15,031 nt of DNA from Candidatus Minthenecus merdequi (GTDB lineage Bacteria > Bacteroidota > Bacteroidia > Bacteroidales > Paludibacteraceae). The first letter of the stretch is position 1; each line of letters starts with the position of its first letter. Location of the stretch: contig JAGHVI010000163.1 in the NCBI GenBank assembly GCA_018064385.1, positions 1-15,031 on the forward strand, written 5' to 3'. A model generated the notes under the pieces. That model was given only the letters and a program-made list of their open reading frames with translations. It was not told the origin of the DNA and did not search any database. This document shows positions 1 through 8,861 of this stretch, in pieces. The translations under genes were made by a program, and so were the position numbers.

Positions 1-12
1 AATATTACGACA

Positions 13-387
13 ATGGCAGATTTGAAAGCTTTTGCTGAACAATTGGTAAACTTAACTGTTAAAGAGGTTAACGAGTTGGCCGAAATTTTGAAAAACGAAT
101 ACGGTATTGAGCCTGCTGCTGCTGCAGTGGCTGTTGCTGCTGGTCCTGTAGCTGCTGGTCCTGCTGCTGAGGAGAAGACTTCTTTCGATGTAGTCCTCAA
201 GGCTGCTGGCGCTAACAAGCTTGCTGTAGTTAAGCTCGTTAAAGAACTCACTGGTCTTGGTCTTAAAGAGGCTAAAGATATGGTTGATGGTGCTCCTTCA
301 ACTATCAAAGAAGGTCTCGCCAAAGAAGAGGCTGAAAACCTCAAAAAGCAACTTGCTGACGCAGGTGCTGAGGTTGAACTTAAGTAA
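13..387 (+). CDS. rplL: 50S ribosomal protein L7/L12
   Basis: This is the 124-residue stalk protein of the large ribosomal subunit, which as multiple dimers bound to L10 recruits and stimulates the translational GTPases EF-Tu, EF-G and IF2. The N-terminal dimerisation helices (about residues 1-33), an Ala/Gly/Pro hinge (about 34-54) and the C-terminal factor-binding domain (about 55-124, with GLGLKEAKDMVD and the ending GAEVELK) are all visible. Length is normal for the family. The ATG at 13 gives the standard MADLK start; only 12 bases lie upstream, so its ribosome binding region and the expected rplJ lie outside the window. It is the first gene seen of the rplL-rpoB-rpoC unit and is separated from rpoB by 118 bases with two hairpins. 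Identification is by family recognition and by synteny with rpoB. Confidence 0.98.
   Translation: MADLKAFAEQLVNLTVKEVNELAEILKNEYGIEPAAAAVAVAAGPVAAGPAAEEKTSFDVVLKAAGANKLAVVKLVKELTGLGLKEAKDMVDGAPSTIKEGLAKEEAENLKKQLADAGAEVELK
136..165 (+). repeat. In-frame 15-base tandem repeat in the rplL hinge
   Basis: The 12-mer GCTGCTGGTCCT occurs at 136-147 and again at 151-162, a 15-base period that encodes two successive Ala-Ala-Gly-Pro-Val/Ala units in the flexible hinge of L7/L12. A change in copy number would stay in frame and only alter hinge length. Confidence 0.8.
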
Positions 388-392
388 GAGAT

Positions 393-409
393 TTCCTGTT
401 TATCAGGAA
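393..409 (+). promoter_or_regulatory. Small hairpin after rplL
   Basis: TTCCTG (393-398) pairs with CAGGAA (404-409) around a 5-base loop, just after the rplL stop codon. No T-tract follows, so it is unlikely to terminate by itself. Together with the next hairpin it could mark a processing or 3'-end stabilising structure between the ribosomal protein and RNA polymerase messages. Function is inferred. Confidence 0.5.
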
Positions 410-413
410 CAGT

Positions 414-455
414 GGTTTAGATTCTTGTCCTCGGGGCAAGTCTCTAAACCTTTTT
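414..455 (+). terminator. Attenuator-like hairpin between rplL and rpoB
   Basis: GGTTTAGA (414-421) is the exact reverse complement of TCTAAACC (443-450). Inside it a second stem pairs CTTGTCC with GGGCAAG (one T-G pair) around a 3-base loop. A run of five T residues (451-455) follows at once. This is the layout of an intrinsic terminator placed inside an operon, since rpoB begins 50 bases later with no clear promoter. The likely role is partial termination or RNase processing that lowers rpoBC output relative to ribosomal protein output, as known for the rplL-rpoB gap of E. coli. The structure is seen; the role is inferred. Confidence 0.65.
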
Positions 456-505
456 ATGTCTTAAATTTCTACCTTTCTTAATTTCAACATTTATCTTAAA
501 TTCAA

Positions 506-3500
506 ATGTCGCAACAAACTGAAAATCAAAGAATAAGTTTCGCCAGGACAATTAGTCGTTTCCCTTATCCTGACTTTTTGGAGGTGCAACTTAAGTCGTT
601 TAGAGATTTCTTTCAGCTGGACACCTCGACTGATCATCGCAAGGAGGAAGGCCTTTATAAAGTGTTTTCAGAAAATTTCCCTATTGAGGATACTCGAAAC
701 AATTTCAAACTTGAGTTTCTTGACTATTATGTTGAACCTCCAAGATATACCATTGACGAGTGTCTCCTCCGTGGTCTGACCTATAATGTCCCTCTCAAGG
801 CTAAACTGAAACTCTCTTGCAACGATGCAGACCATGAATCTTTTGAAACTGTCGTGCAGGATGTCTATCTCGGAAACATTCCTTATATGACAGACAAAGG
901 TACTTTTGTCATTAATGGTGCTGAACGAGTTATTGTTTCCCAACTTCATCGTTCCCCTGGTGTTTTCTTTGGTCAAAGTGTTCATACGAATGGTACGAAA
1001 CTTTATTCAGCGCGTATCATACCATTTCGCGGCAGTTGGATTGAGTTTGCTACCGACATCAATAATGTCATGTATGCTTACATCGACAGAAAGAAAAAAC
1101 TTCCTGTCACTACCTTGTTGCGCGCAATCGGATTCGAGTCTGATAAAGACATACTTGACACCTTCAGTTTGGCAGAGGAGGTCAAGGTTAACAAGACCAA
1201 TCTAAAACGTCTCGTTGGTCGCCGTCTCGCTGGTCGTGTTCTTAAAACACATTACGAAGAGTTTAATGACGAGGCTACAGGCGAAGTTACTTCTATCCCT
1301 CGTACAGTTACTGTCGTTGACCGTGACCAATTGATTTCTAACGACAATATTCAGGCTATCGTTGATTCAGAGAATCCTACCATCTTGCTTCACAAGGAGG
1401 ATCAGAACCAAAGCGATTACCAAATTATATATAATACTCTGCAGAAGGATCCTACCAATTCGGGTCGTGATGCAGTACTCCATATCTATCGTCAGTTGCG
1501 TAATGCTGAACCTGCTGACGACCAAACAGCTCGCGATGTTATTAATGGCCTTTTCTTCTCAGAAAAACGTTATGACCTTGGTGAGGTTGGTAGATACAGA
1601 ATCAATAAGAAACTCAACTTGACCACCGATATTAAAACAAGGGTGCTCACTCGCGATGACATTATTGAAATTATCAAGTATCTCATTCAACTCATTAACT
1701 CGAAGGTTACTGTTGATGATATTGACCACCTTAGCAATCGTCGCGTACGTACTGTCGGCGAGCAGTTGGCAAACCAGTTTAGTGTTGGTCTTGCCCGTAT
1801 GTCTCGTACTATCCGTGAAAAAATGAACGTTAGAGATAGCGAGGTTTTTACTCCTACTGAACTTGTTAATACCAAGACTATCTCTTCTGTAATAAATACT
1901 TATTTCGGTACCAATGCGTTGTCTCAGTTTATGGACCAAACAAACCCATTGGCTGAAATCACTCACAAACGTCGTCTTTCTGCTCTTGGCCCCGGTGGAC
2001 TTTCTCGTGACCGTGCAGGTTTCGAGGTTCGTGATGTCCACTATACTCACTACGGACGTCTATGCCCAATTGAAACCCCTGAAGGTCCTAACATCGGTCT
2101 TATCTCTTCGTTGTGTATCTACGCAAAAATCAATGAACTCGGCTTTATCTCAACTCCTTACCGTAAGGTGAATGGTGGTAAGGTCGATTTGGACAATGAG
2201 CACGTTATCTATTATACTGCGGAAGATGAGGAGGAATCAGCAGTTGCTCAAGGTAATGCTCCACTCAACGAAGATGGTACATTCATTCGTGCAAAGGTAA
2301 AGGCTCGTAAAGAAGCTGATTTCCCTCTTGTTACTCCTAATGAGGTTAATCTGATGGATGTAGCTCCTCAACAAATTGCTTCTATTGCTGCTGCACTTAT
2401 CCCATTCCTTGAACACGATGATGCTAACCGTGCTTTGATGGGTTCTAATATGATGCGTCAGGCAGTTCCTCTGCTTCGTAGTGAAGCTCCAATCGTTGGT
2501 ACTGGCATCGAGCGTCAGATGATGCAGGATTCTCGTACACAAATCGCAGCTGAAGGCGATGGAATCGTTGAGTTTGTAGATGCTTCGAAAATCCGTGTTC
2601 GTTATGACAGAACCGAAAACGAGGAATTTTGCGCTTTCGATGAGCCTATCAAAGAATATATGCTCCCTAAGTTCCGTCGTACTAACCAAGATACTACTAT
2701 TGACCTTCGCCCTATTGTCCGCCGTGGCGAGCGTGTGGCTAAAGGTCAAATTATGACCGAAGGTTATTCGTCTCAAGGCGGAGAATTGGCTCTCGGTCGT
2801 AACCTAAAAGTCGCTTATATTCCTTGGAAGGGTTACAACTACGAGGATGCTATTGTTCTCAACGAGCGTATAGTTCGCGAAGATATTTTTACTTCTGTCC
2901 ATGTCAGCGAGTATCAACTTGAAGTTCGCGAGACTAAACGTGGCGAAGAGCAGTTCACTAAAGATATTCCTAATGTCAGCGAGGAGGCAACACGCAACCT
3001 CGATAATAATGGTCTGATACGAATAGGTGCCCATGTAATTCCTGGTGATATCCTTGTCGGTAAGATTACACCTAAGGGCGAGACTGACCCAACTCCTGAG
3101 GAGAAACTGCTCCGTGCAATCTTTGGCGATTTGGCTGGTGATGTTAAGGATGCTTCACTTAAGGCTACTCCTTCACTCAAAGGTGTCATCATCGGTAGAG
3201 ACCTCTACGAAAAGGCAGTTAGCAAGAATAATAAGAAAACTCGTGAGGCTGAAAAAGCTATCGCTGAGTCTTACGAAAAAGAGTTCAAAGAAGAAGTCGC
3301 TACTCTTAAAAACCTTCTCGTTACCAAGTTGATGGCAACTATCACTGGCAAGACATCACAGGGCGTGAAGAGTTATATGAATACTGAGGTTATTCCTAAG
3401 GGACAGAAGTTCACCCTCAAACAACTCAACGAAATTGACTACGCTAGTGTACAACTTACCAAATGGACAACCGATAGCCAAAAGAATGACATCGTTCGTG

Positions 3501-4324
3501 ATACTATATCAAACTACCTCCGTAAGGTTAAGGAACTCGATGCTCAGTTGAAACGTAAAAAACTTAGTCTCAGTGTGGGCGATGAACTTCCTTCTGGCAT
3601 TATGAAACTTGCTAAAGTCTATGTCGCCAAGAAACGTAAAATTCGCGTAGGTGACAAGATGGCAGGTCGCCATGGTAATAAAGGTATTGTCTCGAAGATT
3701 GTTCGTCAAGAGGATATGCCATTCCTTGCTGATGGTACCCCTGTTGATATATGTCTTAACCCACTTGGCGTGCCTTCTCGTATGAACTTAGGTCAGATTT
3801 TCGAGGCTGTCCTCGGTTGGGCTGGCAAGGAACTTGGTGTCAAGTTTGCAACACCTATCTTTGATGGCGCTTCAGTTGACGACCTCAACGAATGGTGCGA
3901 CAAAGCTGGCGTGCCAAGATATGGTAAGACTTATCTTTATGACGGCGAGACAGGAGACCGTTTCGACCAACCTGCTACTGTTGGTGTGACTTACTTCCTC
4001 AAACTCGGACATATGGTTGATGACAAGATGCATGCTCGTTCTATCGGTCCTTACTCTCTTATCACTCAGCAACCTCTTGGTGGTAAAGCACAATTTGGTG
4101 GTCAGCGTTTCGGCGAAATGGAGGTTTGGGCTCTCGAGGCATTTGGCGCTTCAAGTGTTCTCCAGGAAATATTGACTGTAAAGTCCGATGACGTTATGGG
4201 TCGTGCTAAGGCTTACGAGGCTATTGTCAAAGGCGAAAATATGCCTGTCGCTGGTATCCCTGAGTCTCTCAACGTCCTCATCCACGAACTTCGCGGTCTA
4301 GGATTAAGTATAAAACTCGAATAA
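506..4324 (+). CDS. rpoB: DNA-directed RNA polymerase subunit beta
   Basis: The 1272-residue beta subunit forms one pincer of the RNA polymerase core and, with beta-prime, the active site in the cytoplasm. The rifampicin region around residues 470-495 reads SQFMDQTNPLAEITHKRRLS, with Q474, D477, H487 and S492 at the positions of E. coli Q513, D516, H526 and S531, all wild type, so sensitivity to rifampicin is expected. The acidic pair E780-D781 in GYNYED matches E. coli E813-D814. GDKMAGRHGNKG (1049-1060) is the conserved active-site basic motif, and the C-terminal FGGQRFGEMEVWALEAFGA anchors beta-prime. The ATG at 506 gives the typical MSQQTENQRISFAR start; no Shine-Dalgarno sequence is visible. 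The stop is 12 bases before rpoC, so the two genes are co-transcribed. Confidence 0.99.
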   Translation: MSQQTENQRISFARTISRFPYPDFLEVQLKSFRDFFQLDTSTDHRKEEGLYKVFSENFPIEDTRNNFKLEFLDYYVEPPRYTIDECLLRGLTYNVPLKAKLKLSCNDADHESFETVVQDVYLGNIPYMTDKGTFVINGAERVIVSQLHRSPGVFFGQSVHTNGTKLYSARIIPFRGSWIEFATDINNVMYAYIDRKKKLPVTTLLRAIGFESDKDILDTFSLAEEVKVNKTNLKRLVGRRLAGRVLKTHYEEFNDEATGEVTSIPRTVTVVDRDQLISNDNIQAIVDSENPTILLHKEDQNQSDYQIIYNTLQKDPTNSGRDAVLHIYRQLRNAEPADDQTARDVINGLFFSEKRYDLGEVGRYRINKKLNLTTDIKTRVLTRDDIIEIIKYLIQLINSKVTVDDIDHLSNRRVRTVGEQLANQFSVGLARMSRTIREKMNVRDSEVFTPTELVNTKTISSVINTYFGTNALSQFMDQTNPLAEITHKRRLSALGPGGLSRDRAGFEVRDVHYTHYGRLCPIETPEGPNIGLISSLCIYAKINELGFISTPYRKVNGGKVDLDNEHVIYYTAEDEEESAVAQGNAPLNEDGTFIRAKVKARKEADFPLVTPNEVNLMDVAPQQIASIAAALIPFLEHDDANRALMGSNMMRQAVPLLRSEAPIVGTGIERQMMQDSRTQIAAEGDGIVEFVDASKIRVRYDRTENEEFCAFDEPIKEYMLPKFRRTNQDTTIDLRPIVRRGERVAKGQIMTEGYSSQGGELALGRNLKVAYIPWKGYNYEDAIVLNERIVREDIFTSVHVSEYQLEVRETKRGEEQFTKDIPNVSEEATRNLDNNGLIRIGAHVIPGDILVGKITPKGETDPTPEEKLLRAIFGDLAGDVKDASLKATPSLKGVIIGRDLYEKAVSKNNKKTREAEKAIAESYEKEFKEEVATLKNLLVTKLMATITGKTSQGVKSYMNTEVIPKGQKFTLKQLNEIDYASVQLTKWTTDSQKNDIVRDTISNYLRKVKELDAQLKRKKLSLSVGDELPSGIMKLAKVYVAKKRKIRVGDKMAGRHGNKGIVSKIVRQEDMPFLADGTPVDICLNPLGVPSRMNLGQIFEAVLGWAGKELGVKFATPIFDGASVDDLNEWCDKAGVPRYGKTYLYDGETGDRFDQPATVGVTYFLKLGHMVDDKMHARSIGPYSLITQQPLGGKAQFGGQRFGEMEVWALEAFGASSVLQEILTVKSDDVMGRAKAYEAIVKGENMPVAGIPESLNVLIHELRGLGLSIKLE

Positions 4325-4336
4325 TATATTTCTGAT

Positions 4337-7300
4337 ATGGCATTTAGACATGATAATAAGGCCAAGACCAACTTTACGAAAATCAGAATCACACTCGCTT
4401 CTCCTGAGGAGATTCTTGAATCTTCGCATGGCGAGGTCTTGAAACCAGAAACAATCAATTACCGCACGTATAAACCTGAACGTGACGGCTTGTTCTGTGA
4501 GCGTATTTTCGGACCTACCAAAGATTACGAGTGTCATTGCGGTAAATATAAAAGAATAAGATATAAAGGTATCGTTTGTGACCGTTGTGGTGTCGAGGTT
4601 ACCGAGAAGAAGGTTCGCCGTGAGCGCGCTGGACATATCCAACTGGTTGTACCTGTCGCTCATATTTGGTATTTCCGTTCTACTCCTAATAAAATCGGAT
4701 ACCTTCTTGGCCTTCCTTCCAAGAAACTTGAAGCTATCATCTACTATGAAAAGTACATCGTTCTCAAACCTGGCGTTCTTGAACTTAAGTTCGATGAAGA
4801 TGGCAAACCTATAAATGAAGGAGTGCAGGTCGGTGACCTTATAGACGAGGAGAAGTATCAGAAACTTCTGGAAATCATTGATAGAGACTATAAAGGGAAT
4901 CAGTATCTTGATGACAGTGATCCTGATAAGTTTATCTGCAAAATGGGTGCTGAGGCTATCTATGATATGCTCAAAGGACTTGACCTTGACAAATTGTCAT
5001 ACGAATTGCGTAACATCGCTAACACTGATGGCTCACAACAACGTCGTACCGAGGCACTCAAACGCCTTAACGTTGTTGAGTCTTTCCGCGCTTCCCGCGA
5101 ATACAATAAGCCTGAGTGGATGATTCTCAAGACTCTCCCTGTCATACCTCCTGAGTTGCGTCCTCTCGTTCCTCTTGATGGCGGCCGTTTTGCAACTTCT
5201 GACCTCAACGACCTCTATCGTCGTGTAATCATTCGCAATAATCGTCTCAAACGTCTCATCGAAATCAAGGCACCGGAGGTTATCCTTCGTAATGAGAAAC
5301 GAATGCTTCAAGAGTCTGTCGATTCTCTTATCGACAATTCTCGTAAGTCCAGCGCAATGAAGAGCGAGCAAAACCGCCCTCTCAAGTCTCTTACTGATGG
5401 ACTCAAAGGCAAACAGGGACGTTTCCGTCAGAACCTTCTTGGTAAACGTGTCGACTATTCTGCTCGTTCTGTTATTGTCGTTGGCCCAGAACTTAATATG
5501 CACGAGTGCGGTCTTCCTAAAGATATGGCTGCAGAATTGTATAAACCTTTCATCATCCGTAAACTTATTGAACGTGGTATTGTCAAGACTGTCAAATCTG
5601 CCAAGAAGTTCATCGATCGCAAAGACCCTGTCATTTGGGACATCCTTGAACATGTGATGAAAGGACATCCTGTTCTCCTCAACCGTGCTCCTACTCTTCA
5701 CCGTCTTGGTATTCAGGCATTCCAACCTAAACTTATCGAAGGTAAGGCTATCCAACTTCACCCACTGGCTTGTACAGCGTTCAATGCTGACTTTGATGGT
5801 GACCAGATGGCCGTCCATTTACCTCTCGGCAATGAGGCTGTCCTCGAGGCTCAGATGCTGATGCTTGCTTCGCACAACATCCTCAATCCTGCCAACGGTG
5901 CTCCTATTACTGTTCCTTCGCAGGATATGGTTCTTGGTCTTTACTATATTACCAAAGAACGTCCAGGTGTTAAGGGCGAGGGACTTACTTTCTACTCTCC
6001 AGAGGAGGTCAAAATTGCTTATAACGAGAAAGTTGTCGATATTCACGCAATAATCAACGTCCGTGTTGACGACCGTGATGCTGATGGCAACTACATAAAC
6101 CATATCGTCGAGAAAACCACTGTAGGACGTGTACTCGTCAACGAGTTCGTTCCAAAGGAGTGTGGCTATCTCAACATACTTCTCTCAAAGAAGTCTCTCC
6201 GTAACGTTATTAGCGATGTTATTGAGAGATGTGGTGTTGCACGTACTGCCCAATTCCTTGATAAGATTAAGAATATGGGTTACTATAATGCGTTCAAAGG
6301 CGGACTTTCGTTCAACCTCGCTGATGTTATCGTTCCTGAAGAGAAAGAACAACTTGTCGGTAAAGGCTACGAGGAGGTTGACGGCATTATGGACGATTAT
6401 AATATGGGTGTGCTCACTAACGGTGAACGTTACAATAAGATAATTGATGTTTGGACACACATCAACCAGGAACTTACAAATGTTGTGATGAAGGAACTTT
6501 CTTCCGACAACCAGGGCTTCAACTCTATTTATATGATGCTTGACTCCGGTGCTCGTGGTTCTCGTGAGCAGATTCGTCAGCTTTCTGGTATGCGTGGTCT
6601 GATGGCTAAACCTCAGAAAGCAGGTGCCGAAGGTAACCAGATTATCGAAAACCCTATCCTTGCAAACTTCAAGGAAGGTTTGTCCGTGCTTGAGTACTTT
6701 ATCTCAACTCACGGTGCCCGTAAGGGTCTTGCTGATACTGCGTTGAAGACCGCCGATGCAGGTTACCTTACCCGCCGCCTTGTTGATGTTTCGCACGACG
6801 TGATTATTACTGAGGAGGATTGCGGTACTCTTCGTGGCCTTGTTGCTACCGAAATCAAGAAGAACGAAGAAGTCGCTGTTTCTCTATATGATAGAATCCT
6901 TGGACGTGTATCTGTTCACGACATTGTAGATCCTCTTTCTGGCGAGATTATTGTTTCTGCAGGTGAGGAGATTGTCGAAGAAACAGCAAAACGTATCCAG
7001 GAATCGCCAATTGAACGTGTCGAGATTCGTTCAGTGCTCACCTGTGAGGCAAAACATGGTGTTTGCGCTAAATGTTACGGACGTAATCTCGCAACTGGTC
7101 GTTTGGTCAACAAAGGCGAGGCTGTCGGTGTTATTGCTGCCCAGTCTATTGGTGAGCCAGGTACTCAGTTGACTCTCCGTACTTTCCACGTCGGTGGTGT
7201 GGCTTCTAATGCTGCTGTTGACAATAGTATCATCGCCAAGTATGACGGTCGTCTTGAAGTAGATGAACTTCGTACAGTTGATGTTGAGGATGCTACAGGC

Positions 7301-8674
7301 TCTAAATATCAGGTAGTCGTTGGTCGTATGGCTGAAATGCGTCTTATTGACTTGAATACTGGTATCCCTTTGACTACTCAGTCTATCCCATACGGTGCTA
7401 AACTTTTCGTTGCTCCTGAAGATATTCTTAAAAAAGGTGACAAGATTTGCGAGTTTGACCCTTATAATGCAGTCGTCGTTTCTGAGGTAGAGGGTGATGT
7501 CGAATTCGAGTCTCTCATCGAGAACAACACCTTCAAATCAGAGTCTGATGATAATACAGGTATGAACGAACGTATTATCATTGAGTCTAAGGACAGAACA
7601 AAGGCTCCTGCTGCTAAAATTGTTGCTCCTACTGGCGAGGTTCTCAAAACTTACAACCTTCCTGTGGGTGCCCACCTTCAGATTGAGGAAAAACAACATA
7701 TCAAACCAGGTGACCTTATCGTCAAGATTCCTCGTGCCGTAGGTAGTGCTGGTGATATCACTGGTGGTCTTCCTCGTGTTACCGAACTCTTCGAGGCACG
7801 TAATCCTTCCAACCCTGCTGTCGTCGCTGAAATTGATGGCGAAATATCATTTGGTAAACTCAAACGAGGTAACCGTGAGGTTATTGTCACCTCTAAAACT
7901 GGTGAGGAGAAAAAGTATCTCGTATCTCTCTCCAAACAGTTGCTTGTTCAGGAAGGTGATTATGTTCGTGCAGGTACCCCTCTTTCTGATGGCGCTGTAA
8001 CTCCTGCTGATATTCTTGCAATCAAGGGTCCTACCGCAGTTCAGGAATATATTGTAAACGAGGTTCAGGATGTCTATCGCCTTCAGGGTGTGAAAATAAA
8101 CGATAAACACTTTGAAGTTATCGTTCGTCAGATGATGCGTAAAGTCCAGATTGATGATGCCGGTGATACTCGTTTCCTTGAAGGACAGATGGTTGACCGT
8201 CTTGATTTTATTGAGGAAAATGACCGTATTTGGGGTAGGAAAGTCGTTACGGATAAAGGTGATTCCGAAGTCTTCTCTGTTGGACAAATTGTCACTATGC
8301 GCAAACTTCGCGATGAAAATTCTTCGCTCAAACGCCGTGACCTTCGTCTTGTACAGACTCGTGACGCTCAGCCGGCAACTTCTATTCAGATGCTCCAAGG
8401 AATTACTCGTGCTGCACTTCAGACCAAGAGTTTCATTTCTGCCGCATCATTCCAGGAAACACCTCGTGTCCTCAACGAGGCTGCCATCAATGCCAAGGTT
8501 GACTACCTTGAAGGTATGAAGGAAAACGTAATCTGCGGTCACAAAATACCTGCAGGTACTGGTCTTCGTGAATACGACAACCTTATCGTAACTTCAATGG
8601 ATGACTATCAGATAAAGGCGGAAGTAAGCCGTAATGTTACCGATATTGATGACATCTCTGATGTAAATCAATAA
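4337..8674 (+). CDS. rpoC: DNA-directed RNA polymerase subunit beta-prime
   Basis: The 1445-residue beta-prime subunit carries the catalytic magnesium site of RNA polymerase. The NADFDGDQ motif places the three aspartates at D485, D487 and D489. The N-terminal zinc site is C66, C68, C81 and C84; the second zinc site is C829, C903, C910 and C913. The bridge helix contains ARKGLADTALKTADAGYLTR (about 794-813), and the trigger loop has GEPGTQLTLRTFHVGG with H951 at the position of E. coli H936; leucine replaces the E. coli methionine 932. About 140 residues after the trigger loop (roughly 957-1095) resemble the SI3 insertion of Gram-negative enzymes. Translation ends in three consecutive TAA codons (8672-8680), followed by a strong terminator. 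Only 12 bases separate it from rpoB, which fits tight coupling. Confidence 0.99.
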   Translation: MAFRHDNKAKTNFTKIRITLASPEEILESSHGEVLKPETINYRTYKPERDGLFCERIFGPTKDYECHCGKYKRIRYKGIVCDRCGVEVTEKKVRRERAGHIQLVVPVAHIWYFRSTPNKIGYLLGLPSKKLEAIIYYEKYIVLKPGVLELKFDEDGKPINEGVQVGDLIDEEKYQKLLEIIDRDYKGNQYLDDSDPDKFICKMGAEAIYDMLKGLDLDKLSYELRNIANTDGSQQRRTEALKRLNVVESFRASREYNKPEWMILKTLPVIPPELRPLVPLDGGRFATSDLNDLYRRVIIRNNRLKRLIEIKAPEVILRNEKRMLQESVDSLIDNSRKSSAMKSEQNRPLKSLTDGLKGKQGRFRQNLLGKRVDYSARSVIVVGPELNMHECGLPKDMAAELYKPFIIRKLIERGIVKTVKSAKKFIDRKDPVIWDILEHVMKGHPVLLNRAPTLHRLGIQAFQPKLIEGKAIQLHPLACTAFNADFDGDQMAVHLPLGNEAVLEAQMLMLASHNILNPANGAPITVPSQDMVLGLYYITKERPGVKGEGLTFYSPEEVKIAYNEKVVDIHAIINVRVDDRDADGNYINHIVEKTTVGRVLVNEFVPKECGYLNILLSKKSLRNVISDVIERCGVARTAQFLDKIKNMGYYNAFKGGLSFNLADVIVPEEKEQLVGKGYEEVDGIMDDYNMGVLTNGERYNKIIDVWTHINQELTNVVMKELSSDNQGFNSIYMMLDSGARGSREQIRQLSGMRGLMAKPQKAGAEGNQIIENPILANFKEGLSVLEYFISTHGARKGLADTALKTADAGYLTRRLVDVSHDVIITEEDCGTLRGLVATEIKKNEEVAVSLYDRILGRVSVHDIVDPLSGEIIVSAGEEIVEETAKRIQESPIERVEIRSVLTCEAKHGVCAKCYGRNLATGRLVNKGEAVGVIAAQSIGEPGTQLTLRTFHVGGVASNAAVDNSIIAKYDGRLEVDELRTVDVEDATGSKYQVVVGRMAEMRLIDLNTGIPLTTQSIPYGAKLFVAPEDILKKGDKICEFDPYNAVVVSEVEGDVEFESLIENNTFKSESDDNTGMNERIIIESKDRTKAPAAKIVAPTGEVLKTYNLPVGAHLQIEEKQHIKPGDLIVKIPRAVGSAGDITGGLPRVTELFEARNPSNPAVVAEIDGEISFGKLKRGNREVIVTSKTGEEKKYLVSLSKQLLVQEGDYVRAGTPLSDGAVTPADILAIKGPTAVQEYIVNEVQDVYRLQGVKINDKHFEVIVRQMMRKVQIDDAGDTRFLEGQMVDRLDFIEENDRIWGRKVVTDKGDSEVFSVGQIVTMRKLRDENSSLKRRDLRLVQTRDAQPATSIQMLQGITRAALQTKSFISAASFQETPRVLNEAAINAKVDYLEGMKENVICGHKIPAGTGLREYDNLIVTSMDDYQIKAEVSRNVTDIDDISDVNQ

Positions 8675-8692
8675 TAATAAATCTTTTTCAAG

Positions 8693-8735
8693 CGATGGAG
8701 ATACTTGATAATCAGGTATCTCCATCGTCTTTTTT
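8693..8735 (+). terminator. Intrinsic terminator after rpoC
   Basis: CGATGGAGATAC (8693-8704) is the exact reverse complement of GTATCTCCATCG (8716-8727). The inner bases extend the stem by four more pairs (one T-G) around a 3-base loop. The stem is followed by a T-rich tail with six T residues (8730-8735). This strong Rho-independent terminator ends the RNA polymerase operon and separates it from the lysine fermentation genes. Confidence 0.92.
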
Positions 8736-8758
8736 CTATGTTAAAAAAACTGCACTTT

Positions 8759-8793
8759 TTTGCTCGTTATATCAAAAATTATTTGTAACTTTG
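8759..8793 (+). promoter_or_regulatory. Bacteroidetes-type promoter of the lysine fermentation operon
   Basis: TAACTTTG at 8786-8793 is a full match to the Bacteroidetes -7 element TAnnTTTG. A TTTG at 8759-8762 could be the -33 element, but the 23-base spacing is longer than the usual 19-21, so that half is uncertain. Transcription would start near 8800, giving a leader of about 60 bases before the CoA-transferase gene. The site lies just after the rpoC terminator, where a new promoter is needed. Confidence 0.6.
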
Positions 8794-8861
8794 AACGGCG
8801 AAAAATATGGTGCTTTTGACTTATTTTTTTACTTAATAATAACAAAAAATTAATATATATT

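Noticed and set aside
470..477. Possible rpoB promoter (TACCTTTC)
   Set aside because: It misses the last G of TAnnTTTG and has no TTTG at a suitable distance upstream, so it is too weak to list.
5033..5818. 261-codon open frame on the minus strand inside rpoC
   Set aside because: It is antisense to the most conserved part of rpoC, including the NADFDGD region, and its translation shows no recognisable domain. Codon bias of rpoC explains the open frame.
8794..8861. Lysine riboswitch in the leader of the lysine operon
   Set aside because: The leader is only about 60 bases and A/T-rich, far shorter than the lysine riboswitch, and shows no matching helices.
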